Part shown: in pieces, positions 9,282-17,365 of the stretch | Position numbering within the stretch: the first letter of the stretch is position 1 | Layout of the letters: every line of letters starts with the position of its first letter | Origin: Dechloromonas aromatica (nom. nud.) | GTDB lineage: Bacteria > Pseudomonadota > Gammaproteobacteria > Burkholderiales > Rhodocyclaceae | DNA: 64,000 nt | Assembly: GCA_017848965.1 (NCBI GenBank) | Contig: JAFIHA010000033.1 | Location: 1-64,000, forward strand | Reading direction: 5' to 3' | Notes under the pieces: model-generated | What the model was told of the DNA's origin: nothing | Seen by the model: the letters and a program-made list of their open reading frames with translations, nothing else | Databases searched by the model: none | Made by a program: the position numbers and the translations under genes

Positions 9282-10199
9282 TCAACTCGTTCCCAGCCCC
9301 TCGCTCAACATGGCCAGTGTCACCGGTTTGGCCAGTTCGTCGAGGAACCAGCGCAGCGCCTTGCCGATCTGCCGGTTGCGCCAGGCGATTTGCGATTGCA
9401 GCGGCGGTCGCGGGTCGGCGAGCTGCAGTTCGACGAGGCGGCCGGCGGCGATTTCCGGGTCGGCCAGCCAGGCCGGCAGGTGGCCGACGCCGAGGCCAGC
9501 CAGTTGGGCCTGGGCCTTGGCGCGCATGTCGGGGACGCGCAGCGCGTCCTGGCCTTCGATCAGGCCGATGCTGCGGGCGGTCAGTTCGCGCGAGGTGTCG
9601 GCGATGACGATGGCGCGGTGGCGCATCAGTTCGGCGCTCGGCAGCGCTCCCTGCCAACTGGCCAGCGGGTGGCCGGCGGCGACCACCAGGCGCATCACCG
9701 TCCGGCACAGCAGGCGGCTGCTGATGCCGCCGCGCGCCGGCGGGTCGCCGGGGGCGCCGAGCACGAGGTCGGCGCGGTCGGCAGCGAGGGCGTCCCAGGT
9801 GCCGCCGAGGACTTCGTTGCTCAGGCTGATCCGGGTCTGGTGACCGGCATCGTAGAACTGGCGGATCAACGGGAAGATGCGTTCGCTCGGGATGATGGCG
9901 TCGATGGCGATGCGCAGCTCGGCTTCCCAGCCGGTGGCGATGCGCTGTACCCGGCGTTCCAGTTCGTGGGCGGCGCGCAGCAGGTGGCGGCCGTCGGCGA
10001 GCAGGGTGCGGCCGGCGTCGTTGAGGATGGCGCGGCGGCCTTCGCGGATGAAGAGCGGCGTGCCGAGGTCGCTTTCCAGTTTGGCGACGGCGTGCGACAG
10101 CGCCGACGGTACCCGGTGCAGCACGGCGGCGGCGGCGGTGAAGCTGCCGTGGTGGTCGATGGCGTCGAGAACCTGAAGCTGGTCGAGGGTGATCTTCAT
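9282..10199 (-). CDS. LysR-family transcriptional regulator
   Basis: A 305-residue regulator. The winged helix-turn-helix is at the N-terminus (ITLDQLQVLDAIDHHGSFTAAAAVLHRVPSALSHAVAKLE, residues about 3-42), followed by the LysR substrate-binding domain. I chose the ATG at 10199 because LysR proteins normally begin within a few residues of this motif; an in-frame upstream ATG at 10265 would add 22 atypical residues. The gene is divergent from a flavodoxin-like gene starting at 10330, the usual arrangement in which a LysR protein controls its neighbour from the shared intergenic region. The effector is unknown; a quinone or redox signal would suit the target. Confidence 0.9.
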   Translation of the reverse strand: MKITLDQLQVLDAIDHHGSFTAAAAVLHRVPSALSHAVAKLESDLGTPLFIREGRRAILNDAGRTLLADGRHLLRAAHELERRVQRIATGWEAELRIAIDAIIPSERIFPLIRQFYDAGHQTRISLSNEVLGGTWDALAADRADLVLGAPGDPPARGGISSRLLCRTVMRLVVAAGHPLASWQGALPSAELMRHRAIVIADTSRELTARSIGLIEGQDALRVPDMRAKAQAQLAGLGVGHLPAWLADPEIAAGRLVELQLADPRPPLQSQIAWRNRQIGKALRWFLDELAKPVTLAMLSEGLGTS

Positions 10200-10329
10200 G
10201 TGAAAAATAATGAATGGATTGACCGAAATTGTTCGCTGTTTTCCGTTGAACTCTAGGCTTACCATGGCGCCAAAGCAATATATTCATTCAACACGATTCA
10301 TCATGAATTCATCCCCGAAAGGAAACACC
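10200..10329. promoter_or_regulatory. Divergent LysR/flavodoxin control region
   Basis: 130 AT-richer bases between divergent starts. It contains the perfect palindrome ATGAATTCAT (10303-10312), and the motif ATTCAT/ATGAAT recurs on both strands at about 10207-10214, 10281-10288 and 10297-10302. LysR proteins bind such interrupted dyads upstream of divergent targets. Which copies matter is not decidable by eye. Confidence 0.45.
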
Positions 10330-10881
10330 ATGAGCCAAGTTGTCGTCGTCTATCACTCCGGTTATGGCCACACCCAGCGCGTTGCCGAAACCGTCGCCGC
10401 CGCTGCCGGCGCCGAACTGCTCGCCATCGACGCCGAAGGCAACCTGCCCGAAGGCGCCTGGGACAAGCTCGCCGCGGCCAGCGCCATCGTCTTCGGCACG
10501 CCGACCTACATGGGCGGCCCGAGCTGGCAATTCAAGAAGTTTGCCGATGCCTCGTCCAAGGCCTGGTTCACCCGCGCCTGGCAGGACAAGCTGTTCGCCG
10601 GCTTCAGTTGCAGCGCCAGCCCGATCGGCGACAAGGGCTCGACGCTGGCCTACCTGCAGACGCTGGCCTCGCAACACGGCGGCCTGTGGGTGTCGCTCGG
10701 CATGTTGCCGAGCAACAGCAAGGCGGCGACGCGCAACGACGTCAATAGCCTGGGCGGTTCGGTCGGCCTGATGGTGCAATGCCCGTCGGATGCCCCGGCC
10801 GCCGAAATCCCCGCCGGCGACATCGAGACCGCCCGCCGCTTCGGCGAGCGCGTTGCCGCCGTCGCCAGCCGCTTCAAGTAA
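10330..10881 (+). CDS. Flavodoxin-fold NAD(P)H:quinone oxidoreductase-like protein
   Basis: A 183-residue cytoplasmic flavodoxin-like protein of the WrbA-related class. The FMN phosphate loop is HSGYGHTQRVAETVA at residues about 9-23. GTPTYMGGPSWQFKKF near residue 60 is the second flavin loop, and the third loop, with SPIGDKGSTLAYLQTLA, lies around residue 98. Such proteins catalyse two-electron quinone reduction with NAD(P)H or act as FMN carriers. The ATG at 10330 is preceded by GAAAGGAAA, a fair ribosome site, and an in-frame upstream ATG at 10210 was rejected because it gives an atypical extension across the promoter. Divergent from the LysR gene, so probably its target. Confidence 0.88.
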   Translation: MSQVVVVYHSGYGHTQRVAETVAAAAGAELLAIDAEGNLPEGAWDKLAAASAIVFGTPTYMGGPSWQFKKFADASSKAWFTRAWQDKLFAGFSCSASPIGDKGSTLAYLQTLASQHGGLWVSLGMLPSNSKAATRNDVNSLGGSVGLMVQCPSDAPAAEIPAGDIETARRFGERVAAVASRFK

Positions 10882-10890
10882 GCGGCGCGC

Positions 10891-10899
10891 TGCTATAGT
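10891..10899 (+). promoter_or_regulatory. Extended -10 element for the tandem-receiver gene
   Basis: TGCTATAGT matches an extended -10 (TGnTATAAT) and lies 31 bases before the ATG at 10931. No clear -35 is visible, which extended -10 promoters tolerate. The same TGCTAT pattern precedes benE and pmbA. Confidence 0.45.
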
Positions 10900-10930
10900 G
10901 AGGGCCATCGTCGTTCCCGGAGAGCACCGC

Positions 10931-11731
10931 ATGGCCCTGACTTCTTCCCTGGCCGAACTCGTCGTCCTGCTGGTCGAGCCGTCGCAGATGCAGGCCAACC
11001 TCGTCACGCGCATGCTCGAACACCAGGGCATCCGGCGGGTGACCGCAGTGAGCTCGGCGCGCGCGGCGCTTGCCGCGCTGAACGACCCCGATCCCGGGCA
11101 GGTGGTGATCAGCAGCCTCTACCTGCCGGACATGCCGGGCACCGAACTGGTGATGGCGATGCGTGCCGAGCCGATGCTGGAAACCATTCCCTTCATCCTG
11201 GTCTCCAGCGAAACCCGGCCGCAACTGCTCGAACCGATCCGCCAGTCCGGCGCCTGCGCCATCGTCGCCAAGCCCTTCACCGAGCAGCAACTGGCGCGCG
11301 CCCTTTATGCCGCGGTGGACAACCTCAACCCGCCGGAAGAGCTCGATGTCGTCGACATCGAAGCCCTGCGCGTGCTGGTCGTTGATGACAGCCTGGCTTC
11401 CCGCCATTACCTGCGGCGCTTGCTAGAAGAACTGGGGATCTCGCGCATCAGCGAATGCGTTAACGGCCGCGAGGCGGTCGAGGTATTGCAGGAGAACATG
11501 TTCGACCTCGTCATCACCGACTACAACATGCCGGAAATGGACGGCCGCGAACTCACTGAATACATCCGCACCCAAAGCTGGCAGGCCGACGTGCCGGTGC
11601 TGATGGTGACCAGCGAGCAGAACATGGGGCGCCTGGCCGCGGTCGAGCGGGCCGGCGTTTCCGCCATCTGCGACAAGCCGTTCGAGGCGTCCAGCGTGCG
11701 CACCCTGATCAACGACGCGCTGCGCTCCTGA
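10931..11731 (+). CDS. Tandem receiver-domain protein (degenerate REC plus canonical REC)
   Basis: A 266-residue protein built only of two CheY-like domains. The first (about 10-125) keeps the fold and the conserved Lys (VAKPF) but lacks the acceptor aspartate: the position holds Ser62 in VVISSLYLPDM, and the acidic pocket reads LLVEPSQ. The second (about 137-262) is canonical, with DD in VLVVDDS, acceptor Asp197 in VITDYNMPEMDG, Thr/Ser in LMVTSEQ and Lys in CDKPF. There is no output domain, so it probably acts by protein contact, like CheY, or as a phosphate-relay component. ATG at 10931 with GGAG upstream; longer upstream starts were rejected because they add Pro/Ala-rich out-of-family sequence overlapping the flavodoxin gene. 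Confidence 0.9.
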   Translation: MALTSSLAELVVLLVEPSQMQANLVTRMLEHQGIRRVTAVSSARAALAALNDPDPGQVVISSLYLPDMPGTELVMAMRAEPMLETIPFILVSSETRPQLLEPIRQSGACAIVAKPFTEQQLARALYAAVDNLNPPEELDVVDIEALRVLVVDDSLASRHYLRRLLEELGISRISECVNGREAVEVLQENMFDLVITDYNMPEMDGRELTEYIRTQSWQADVPVLMVTSEQNMGRLAAVERAGVSAICDKPFEASSVRTLINDALRS

Positions 11732-11749
11732 AACGGCCGCGCCGGCGCG

Positions 11750-12271
11750 CTACTGCGTCGGGAAGCCCCGACGGATCTCGGCGAACAGCGCCGCGTTGGC
11801 CTCTCCCCCGGCGGCGGAAGAAATCATGATGATCAGGCTGTCGTCGACCAGGAAATACGCGTAGACCGTGTTGGCCTCGCTGCGCAGTTTTCGTCCGCGC
11901 ACGCCATCCAGCGCGCTGGCAAGCTTTTGCAGCTCGTCTGGCGACGAGGTCCGGAAACGCTCCACCGTGAAATAGCTTTCGCCGTTGATCAGCTTGACCA
12001 GCTCGTAGCCGGTCAGACGCCTGAGGTGGTCGCGGCCCACCGTCCGCGAGATTGCCCGGGCGGTTTCCCTGGCGTGCCGGCAGGGCGCGTCGTCCGCCTG
12101 TGCCACGAGCGCGGGATGCTGGCGCAGCAGCGTAGCAACGGCCTGGCCGAGACGCTCGTCGGCGATCGGCGCCAATTTCTGCGTACATGTTTGAATCTGG
12201 GCCCAGGCGTCACCGGGGATCGCTGAAATCGCCAGTAGACAGGCGGTGATCGCGGCAGCGAAGGTTTTCAT
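11750..12271 (-). CDS. Secreted protein of unknown function, candidate partner of the upstream SxGC enzyme
   Basis: A 173-residue protein with a clear Sec signal peptide (cleavage near GDAWA-Q, residue 25). The mature part is mostly helical with two cysteines (QTCTQK and DAPCRH) that could form a periplasmic disulfide. A hydrophobic strand (VYAYFLVDDSLIIMISSA) lies near the end. I do not recognise the family. The start is 9 bases downstream of the stop of the 202-residue L,D-transpeptidase-like gene, so the two are almost certainly cotranscribed. A small periplasmic protein encoded directly after a signal-less peptidoglycan-active enzyme is the arrangement expected of an immunity protein; this is inference only. 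Confidence 0.75.
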   Translation of the reverse strand: MKTFAAAITACLLAISAIPGDAWAQIQTCTQKLAPIADERLGQAVATLLRQHPALVAQADDAPCRHARETARAISRTVGRDHLRRLTGYELVKLINGESYFTVERFRTSSPDELQKLASALDGVRGRKLRSEANTVYAYFLVDDSLIIMISSAAGGEANAALFAEIRRGFPTQ

Positions 12272-12280
12272 GCTGGCCTT

Positions 12281-12889
12281 TCAGTCGTGAACCAGGCGGG
12301 TCTGGTTGTTCCGGATGTCCGGCACCTTGGCGCCCTGGATGACGACGCTCAGCTTGCCGGCGGCAACCAGCGCCTGGATGGCGCTGTCGGAGGAGGCGGT
12401 CGGCAGGCCGGACAATTCGGCGATGGCATTCTTGAAATCGTCGTAGTTGCCGATGATCTCGATGCAGCCGGCGGAACCGAAGCCCCAGTCGCTCAGCGTG
12501 GCTGGCCCGGCGTGGATGTAGAAGGTGCTGCGCAGGACAATGGCGCCTCGGCCGGGCGAATATCGGTTGTGAACCGCGTAATCCTGCTTGTAGCGGGAAA
12601 CCTTGATCTTGTTGGCCGACGACAGTCCGGCGTTGGCCCATCCCTTGACCCCGTAATGCGGGTCGGGATGCTCTGGGTCGTTGAAGTAGGGCATGAAGCG
12701 GGGAGCCATGAACTCGAAGCTACTTGCAGCGCCGGCCGCGTTCTTGCCGCGGACCAGGGTGCGATGCACGGGTACCTTGTAGAGCGGGTAATAGCCAGCC
12801 TCGTCGGTCTGCTGGTCGGGGTAGGAGCGCGCTTCGTAATGGGCTACGACGGTGTTCGTTACGACGATTTCCACGTTTTTCGATGCCAT
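12281..12889 (-). CDS. L,D-transpeptidase/Tlde1-like protein lacking a signal peptide
   Basis: A 202-residue protein with a strong ribosome site (GAGGAAAA) before the ATG at 12889. Residues 122-150 contain the only recognisable motif: FYIHAG with His126, then FGSAGCIEI with Ser139 and Cys142, followed by an acidic DDF segment. A His followed about 14-17 residues later by S-x-G-C-I is the catalytic layout of YkuD L,D-transpeptidases and of the DUF2778/Tlde1 class of peptidoglycan-active effectors. The N-terminal 110 residues are rich in Tyr, Asn and basic residues and unfamiliar. There is no signal peptide or membrane segment, so to reach peptidoglycan it would need a secretion machine. No Hcp, VgrG or PAAR gene is in the window. 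Function is inferred from the motif only. Confidence 0.6.
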   Translation of the reverse strand: MASKNVEIVVTNTVVAHYEARSYPDQQTDEAGYYPLYKVPVHRTLVRGKNAAGAASSFEFMAPRFMPYFNDPEHPDPHYGVKGWANAGLSSANKIKVSRYKQDYAVHNRYSPGRGAIVLRSTFYIHAGPATLSDWGFGSAGCIEIIGNYDDFKNAIAELSGLPTASSDSAIQALVAAGKLSVVIQGAKVPDIRNNQTRLVHD

Positions 12890-12946
12890 CGATTTTCCTC
12901 GCAAATGGATGCTGTCGACCAGATTGGTGAATAATGCAGCGGCATA

Positions 12947-12952
12947 ATTATA
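12947..12952 (-). promoter_or_regulatory. Candidate -10 for the SxGC two-gene cassette
   Basis: Read on the minus strand, TATAAT lies 58 bases upstream of the 12889 start, in the AT-rich gap 12890-13011. No good -35 is seen at 16-18 bp. Confidence 0.35.
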
Positions 12953-13011
12953 TGGAATATTCGTGGCGATGGCAGCGGCTTTCCTGGAGGGGCGGATGTT
13001 CCGCCTGTCGT

Positions 13012-13560
13012 TCAGCGTCGCCGGGCGACGATCAGGCGGATCGCCAGTCCGCGCAGGACGACACCGAGCGCGAGCAGGACCAGCAGCGGGTCGAGCAGGG
13101 CATCCCAGAGGTTGGCGAAGAGACCGCCGGCGTAGGCGGCGAGGCCGGCGGCGAGGATCAGCAGCCAGGCGTTGTTGCCGCGCCAGCAGAGGACAAGACC
13201 GAGCGGCGCCAGCGCTGCCAGCAAGGGCAAGGGCTGGTAGCCGAGGGCGTAGGGATCGAAGCTGCCCCAGCCGAGCGCGGCCGGGTAGAAGAGGACGGCG
13301 ATGCCTATGATGACCAGCGCCGCCGGATAGGTCAGCGGTACCAGCGGTCGCTGCTGCAGGTGGAGCAGCGCCAGGAGCAGCAGGGTCAGCGAGGGCGGTC
13401 CGAACAGCGCGTGCAGTGCCGGCGCGATGCCGGCCAGCAGGGCGACCGTGGTTCCCGCCAGCGCCGCGTGCGGACGCAGCACGCCGAGCGGCAGCAGGCT
13501 GACCAGGCCGCCGAAAATCAGGCCGTGGGCGAGCAGGCCATAGGCGGCAAGCAGGTTCAT
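13012..13560 (-). CDS. Polytopic membrane protein paired with sialidase-like protein
   Basis: A 182-residue, very hydrophobic protein with about five or six Leu/Ala-rich transmembrane helices and a basic C-terminus (RLIVARRR). It has no recognisable catalytic motif. Its ATG overlaps the stop of the sialidase-like gene (ATGA on the minus strand), so the two are translationally coupled. Similar pairs of a BNR-repeat protein and a small membrane protein occur in related bacteria (recalled, not checked), which suggests a joint envelope role. I cannot assign a function. Confidence 0.75.
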   Translation of the reverse strand: MNLLAAYGLLAHGLIFGGLVSLLPLGVLRPHAALAGTTVALLAGIAPALHALFGPPSLTLLLLALLHLQQRPLVPLTYPAALVIIGIAVLFYPAALGWGSFDPYALGYQPLPLLAALAPLGLVLCWRGNNAWLLILAAGLAAYAGGLFANLWDALLDPLLVLLALGVVLRGLAIRLIVARRR

Positions 13561-14690
13561 GGCTGGTCTCCGGCGAGCCAGGCCTCGTTGAAGACGAGGT
13601 GGCGGATGCCCTGGCGGCGCCAGGCATAAACGAGGTGGATGCGGCCGTCGGCGGCCTGCAATAGCGCTGGCTCGGAGAAGTCGGCGGTGGCGTCGGCGGC
13701 GTCCTCGACGCGGCGCGCCAGGTGCCATTCTCTGCCTTGCGGGTCGCTCAGCCAGAGCGCCAGACGGCCGCGACCAGTGCCCTCGTTGCCGGCCAGCAGC
13801 AGGCGGCCGCTGGTCAGGCGCAGCAGCGCCAGCGGCGTGCCGGGGTTGGCGACGGTCGGCGCGGGCGCCGCTTGCCAGCTCTCGCCGCCGTCGATGCTGC
13901 GCGCGGCGGCCAGATCGGGCTCCGTGGAAGTCGTCAGTAAGGCCATGGCGCGGGCGTCGTCGCTGGCGGCGATTGCCGGGTTGGCGTTGCCGACCGGCAA
14001 ACGGCGCAGGTCGACGATGCGCCCGGCGCCGTCGACGCGTAGCCAAGCACCGTGCGGGCGCAGGCCGGACTGGCTGAGCGGCAGGCCGAAGCCGCCGTCG
14101 GCCAGCGGCAGCGGCGCTTGCGCCAGCGGGGCGCGGGTGGCGAGCGGTGTGGTGCGGCGCAGGGCGGGTCGCTGCCAGTAGTGGCCGCCATCGTCCGACT
14201 GGCTGTACAGCAGCAGGCCGCCGAGACCGCCGGTGCCGCTGGCGCTGTACCAGAGTTGCAGGCGCTCGCCAGCGGCGGCGAGCACCGGCTGGGCGAGGCG
14301 GTCGATATGGGCGAAGACGGCGCCCGCCGTGTCCTCCCGCGTAGTCAGCGGTAGCGGCTCCTGCCATTGGCCGTCGACCAGGCGGCTGAACCAGATCGCG
14401 TCCTGCGCGTACTTGCCGCCGGCACTGCCGACCCAGGCGGCGACCAGCGTGCCGTCGGCAAGCCGGGCCAGGCTCGGGCTGGCGGCGGCGGAACCGGTGC
14501 CAGGCAGCATCCGCGCCTGGTAGAGCGGTGGCGCAGGCGGGGCGGGGCGGGCGGCCGGCACGACGAAACCGGTCGCCGCGGCGCGCGGTGCCTGGACGGC
14601 GGCAGCGGCGAGGGCGGCGAGGAAAAGGCCGGGCGCCAGCCAGCGCAGATGGCGTAGCAGTAGCGGGGAGAGGGCCGGGAGGGGCAACAT
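13557..14690 (-). CDS. BNR-repeat sialidase-like exported protein
   Basis: A 377-residue protein with an N-terminal membrane/signal segment (about 17-33) followed by a Pro/Ala-rich linker. The rest is a beta-propeller of the sialidase superfamily. Asp-box-like repeats (S-x-D-x-G-x-x-W) appear as SQSDDGGHYW and SIDGGESW, and other blades carry WFSRLVDGQW and LWLSDPQGREW. Internal arginines expected of a sialidase active site cannot be assigned with confidence, so sugar cleavage is unproven. It is probably periplasmic and membrane-tethered, and is coupled to the small membrane protein downstream. Exo-alpha-sialidase is the likely automatic label, but a non-enzymatic propeller is equally possible. 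Confidence 0.75.
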   Translation of the reverse strand: MLPLPALSPLLLRHLRWLAPGLFLAALAAAAVQAPRAAATGFVVPAARPAPPAPPLYQARMLPGTGSAAASPSLARLADGTLVAAWVGSAGGKYAQDAIWFSRLVDGQWQEPLPLTTREDTAGAVFAHIDRLAQPVLAAAGERLQLWYSASGTGGLGGLLLYSQSDDGGHYWQRPALRRTTPLATRAPLAQAPLPLADGGFGLPLSQSGLRPHGAWLRVDGAGRIVDLRRLPVGNANPAIAASDDARAMALLTTSTEPDLAAARSIDGGESWQAAPAPTVANPGTPLALLRLTSGRLLLAGNEGTGRGRLALWLSDPQGREWHLARRVEDAADATADFSEPALLQAADGRIHLVYAWRRQGIRHLVFNEAWLAGDQP

Positions 14691-14806
14691 GGGCCGGATT
14701 GTAACCCTGGCGGTCGGTCGGACGGCCGGCGTGACATACTTGCGGCGTTCGCCTCTGGCGATGGATCGGGCGGATTTGGTGATACTCTCTGCGCGGGGAG
14801 AACGCT

Positions 14807-17365
14807 ATGCGCATCAACAGTTTCATTCTGGCGACCTCGGCCGTGGTCGCCGCCTTGTTTTTCGGGGGCGCCTACTGGTCGCTCGACCGGGTGTTCGACA
14901 ACATCGTGCGGACCAACGCCGCGCGCGCGTCCGACGCCGCTACCCGGATCACCTTCGCCTCGATGTACCAATTGATGAGCCAGGGCTGGAGCCGCAAGCA
15001 GGCGGACGACTTCCTGCGCGAAATGGCCGGTTCCGGCGCCGGCAGCAGCATGCAGGTGCAGATTTACCGTGGCCAGCCGGTGGTCGACCTGTACGGCGAG
15101 ATCGCCCAGCCACCGATCGATGCGCCGCTTGCCGAAGCCCTGCGCAGCGGCCGCGCGACGCGTCTCGACAGCAAGGCGGAGGCGCGCCACATCTACCCCC
15201 TGCTGGCCGACGCGCGCTGCCTGAAATGCCATACCAACGTCCAGCCCGGCGTCGCCCTGGGGGCGATCGAAGTCCGCCAGGAATACGCCGGCCTGCTGGC
15301 CGACGCCCGCCATGAGCTGTTGCTCGCTTTTGCCCTGCTCGTGCCGCTGGCGGCGGTGCTCGCCGGGGCTGCCGTGTGGTGGGTCGGGCGCCGCATCGAG
15401 GGGGCGGTCGAAAGCCTGCAGCAGGAGTTCGACCAGGTCGGCGGCGTCGCCGACCTCAAGGCGCTGGCGGTGACCGAGCGCGATTTCGTCTTCGTCGAGC
15501 TCAACCGGATCGACCAGGCGCTGCGCGCGCTGCTCGACAAGGTGCGCGGCATTGCCGTGGACAAGGACATCCTCAGCTTCGAGATCGGCCTGCTCGAGAA
15601 ATTCGTCATCACCGCCGATGTCGTCCGCGACTGGCGCGAATACGTCAGCCGGCTGCTGATCGACATCAACACCATCCTGCCGGCGCACACGCTGTTCTCG
15701 ATCTTCAAGATCGACGACGAGATGTTCGACCTCGAAGTCTTCTGGTACGGCCCGGTGTCCTCCGACACCAAGCGGCGGATGGAGCACTACATCCACGAAG
15801 AACTGATGCGCACGGCGACCTTCTCGGACTGCGGCAGCTTCGCGGTGCATCACCATGTCGCCAACAGCGACGGGCCGGTGGTCGAGCTGAGCGATGCCGA
15901 AGTGTCCTTGCGCGCCAAGTCCTTCTTCGTCGACAAGCCGAAGATCGGCGGCATCGTCGGCATCGGCGTCCACGCCGGCGTGCTCGACGACGAGACGCGC
16001 TACCTGGTGGTCGAGAGCGTGCTGTCGACGCTGCTCAACGTCGTCGGCTCGGTCAAGGCGATCTACAAGTACACGCGCGACCTCGAGTACTACGCCACCC
16101 GCGACCCGCTGACCGACCTCTTCAACCAGCGCGTCTTCTGGGAACTCTCGTCCTACGAGATCGGTCGCGCCCAGCGCAACGGCTACAGCTTCGGCCTGCT
16201 GCTGATCGACCTCGACAACTTCAAGCTGGTCAACGACAACCACGGCCATACCGTTGGCGACACCTATCTGCAGCGTTTCGCCCGCCAGGTCCAGGGGGCG
16301 CTGCGCGATGGCGACATCCTGGTCCGCTACGGCGGCGACGAGTTCGTCGCCGTGCTGCCGGAAGCAACGCAGGAGTCGGTGGTGGTGGTGGCGCAGCGGG
16401 TGCGCAGCGCCGTCGAGCAGCTCGAGGTGATCACGCCGGAAGGCGTGCGCCTGCGCGGCACGGCGTCGATCGGCATGGCGGTCTATCCGGATCACGCGGA
16501 CAGCACCAAGGACCTGCTGATGTTCGCCGACAACATGATGTACCGGGCCAAGGCGGCGGGTAAGGACCAGGTGGCGATCCCGACCCCGGACGACGTCGTC
16601 GAGATCTTCCGCGACATCTCGCAGAAGAGCCTGATGGTCGTCGAGGCGATCGAGAACCAGCGCATCGTTCCCTACTTCCAGCCCATCCTCGACGTGGCGA
16701 CGCGCCAGGTCGTCGCCTACGAGGTGCTGTCGCGCATCGATCTGCAGGGCGAGATGATCCGCGCCGACGAGTTCGTCGAGATCGCCGAGAAGATCGGTGT
16801 CATCCATCGTCTCGACATGCTGGTGCTGGAGCGGGCGTTGCACTCGCTGACGCAGCAGGGGCACGACGGCGAGATCTTCGTCAACCTGTCGCCGCGCGCC
16901 CTGGTGTTCAGCGAGTTCGCCCGCGACCTGCGCCGCATCATCGCCGCCAGCGGCGTCGAGCCTGATCGCATCGTGTTCGAGATCACCGAGCGCGACACGG
17001 TGAAGAACCTGGCCCTGCTCGAACGTTTCCTGATCGACCTCAAGGCCGACGGCTTCAAGCTGGCAATCGACGATTTCGGTTCCGGTTTCTCGTCCTTCCA
17101 CTACCTGCGGCGCTTCCCGATCGACTACCTGAAGATCGAGGGCGACTTCATCGCCAACATGCTGGTCAACAACAAGGACCGCACCTTCGTCACCAGCATC
17201 CGTTCGCTGGCGCGGGAAATGGGCATTGCGGTGGTTGCCGAATACGTCGAGTCGCCGGAAGTGCTGCGCGAACTCGAACGCATGGAAATCCACCGCGCCC
17301 AGGGCTACTACATCGGCCGCCCGGCGCCGGCCATCATGCCCCGGGACTGGCTGCCGCCGGCCTGA
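14807..17365 (+). CDS. GGDEF-EAL protein with periplasmic haem-c sensor domain
   Basis: An 852-residue bifunctional c-di-GMP enzyme. TM1 is about 5-23 and TM2 about 169-193. The periplasmic domain between them is of the DUF3365/Tll0287 type and carries a single CxxCH haem-c site, Cys138-Leu-Lys-Cys141-His142. A cytoplasmic GAF-like region (about 280-440) follows. The diguanylate cyclase has intact GGDEF (509-513) preceded by an RxxD inhibitory site (RDGD) exactly five residues upstream. The phosphodiesterase has ExLxR as EVLSR (Glu639), DDFGSGFSS in loop 6 and LKIEGDF. Both halves therefore look catalytically competent. It would link redox or gas sensing in the periplasm to c-di-GMP level. 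It ends directly against the convergent enoyl-CoA hydratase-like gene with no gap. Confidence 0.92.
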   Translation: MRINSFILATSAVVAALFFGGAYWSLDRVFDNIVRTNAARASDAATRITFASMYQLMSQGWSRKQADDFLREMAGSGAGSSMQVQIYRGQPVVDLYGEIAQPPIDAPLAEALRSGRATRLDSKAEARHIYPLLADARCLKCHTNVQPGVALGAIEVRQEYAGLLADARHELLLAFALLVPLAAVLAGAAVWWVGRRIEGAVESLQQEFDQVGGVADLKALAVTERDFVFVELNRIDQALRALLDKVRGIAVDKDILSFEIGLLEKFVITADVVRDWREYVSRLLIDINTILPAHTLFSIFKIDDEMFDLEVFWYGPVSSDTKRRMEHYIHEELMRTATFSDCGSFAVHHHVANSDGPVVELSDAEVSLRAKSFFVDKPKIGGIVGIGVHAGVLDDETRYLVVESVLSTLLNVVGSVKAIYKYTRDLEYYATRDPLTDLFNQRVFWELSSYEIGRAQRNGYSFGLLLIDLDNFKLVNDNHGHTVGDTYLQRFARQVQGALRDGDILVRYGGDEFVAVLPEATQESVVVVAQRVRSAVEQLEVITPEGVRLRGTASIGMAVYPDHADSTKDLLMFADNMMYRAKAAGKDQVAIPTPDDVVEIFRDISQKSLMVVEAIENQRIVPYFQPILDVATRQVVAYEVLSRIDLQGEMIRADEFVEIAEKIGVIHRLDMLVLERALHSLTQQGHDGEIFVNLSPRALVFSEFARDLRRIIAASGVEPDRIVFEITERDTVKNLALLERFLIDLKADGFKLAIDDFGSGFSSFHYLRRFPIDYLKIEGDFIANMLVNNKDRTFVTSIRSLAREMGIAVVAEYVESPEVLRELERMEIHRAQGYYIGRPAPAIMPRDWLPPA

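Noticed and set aside
14345-17293. 982-codon minus-strand open frame opposite the GGDEF-EAL gene
   Set aside because: Asp/His/Val-rich antisense shadow; the plus strand has unmistakable catalytic motifs.
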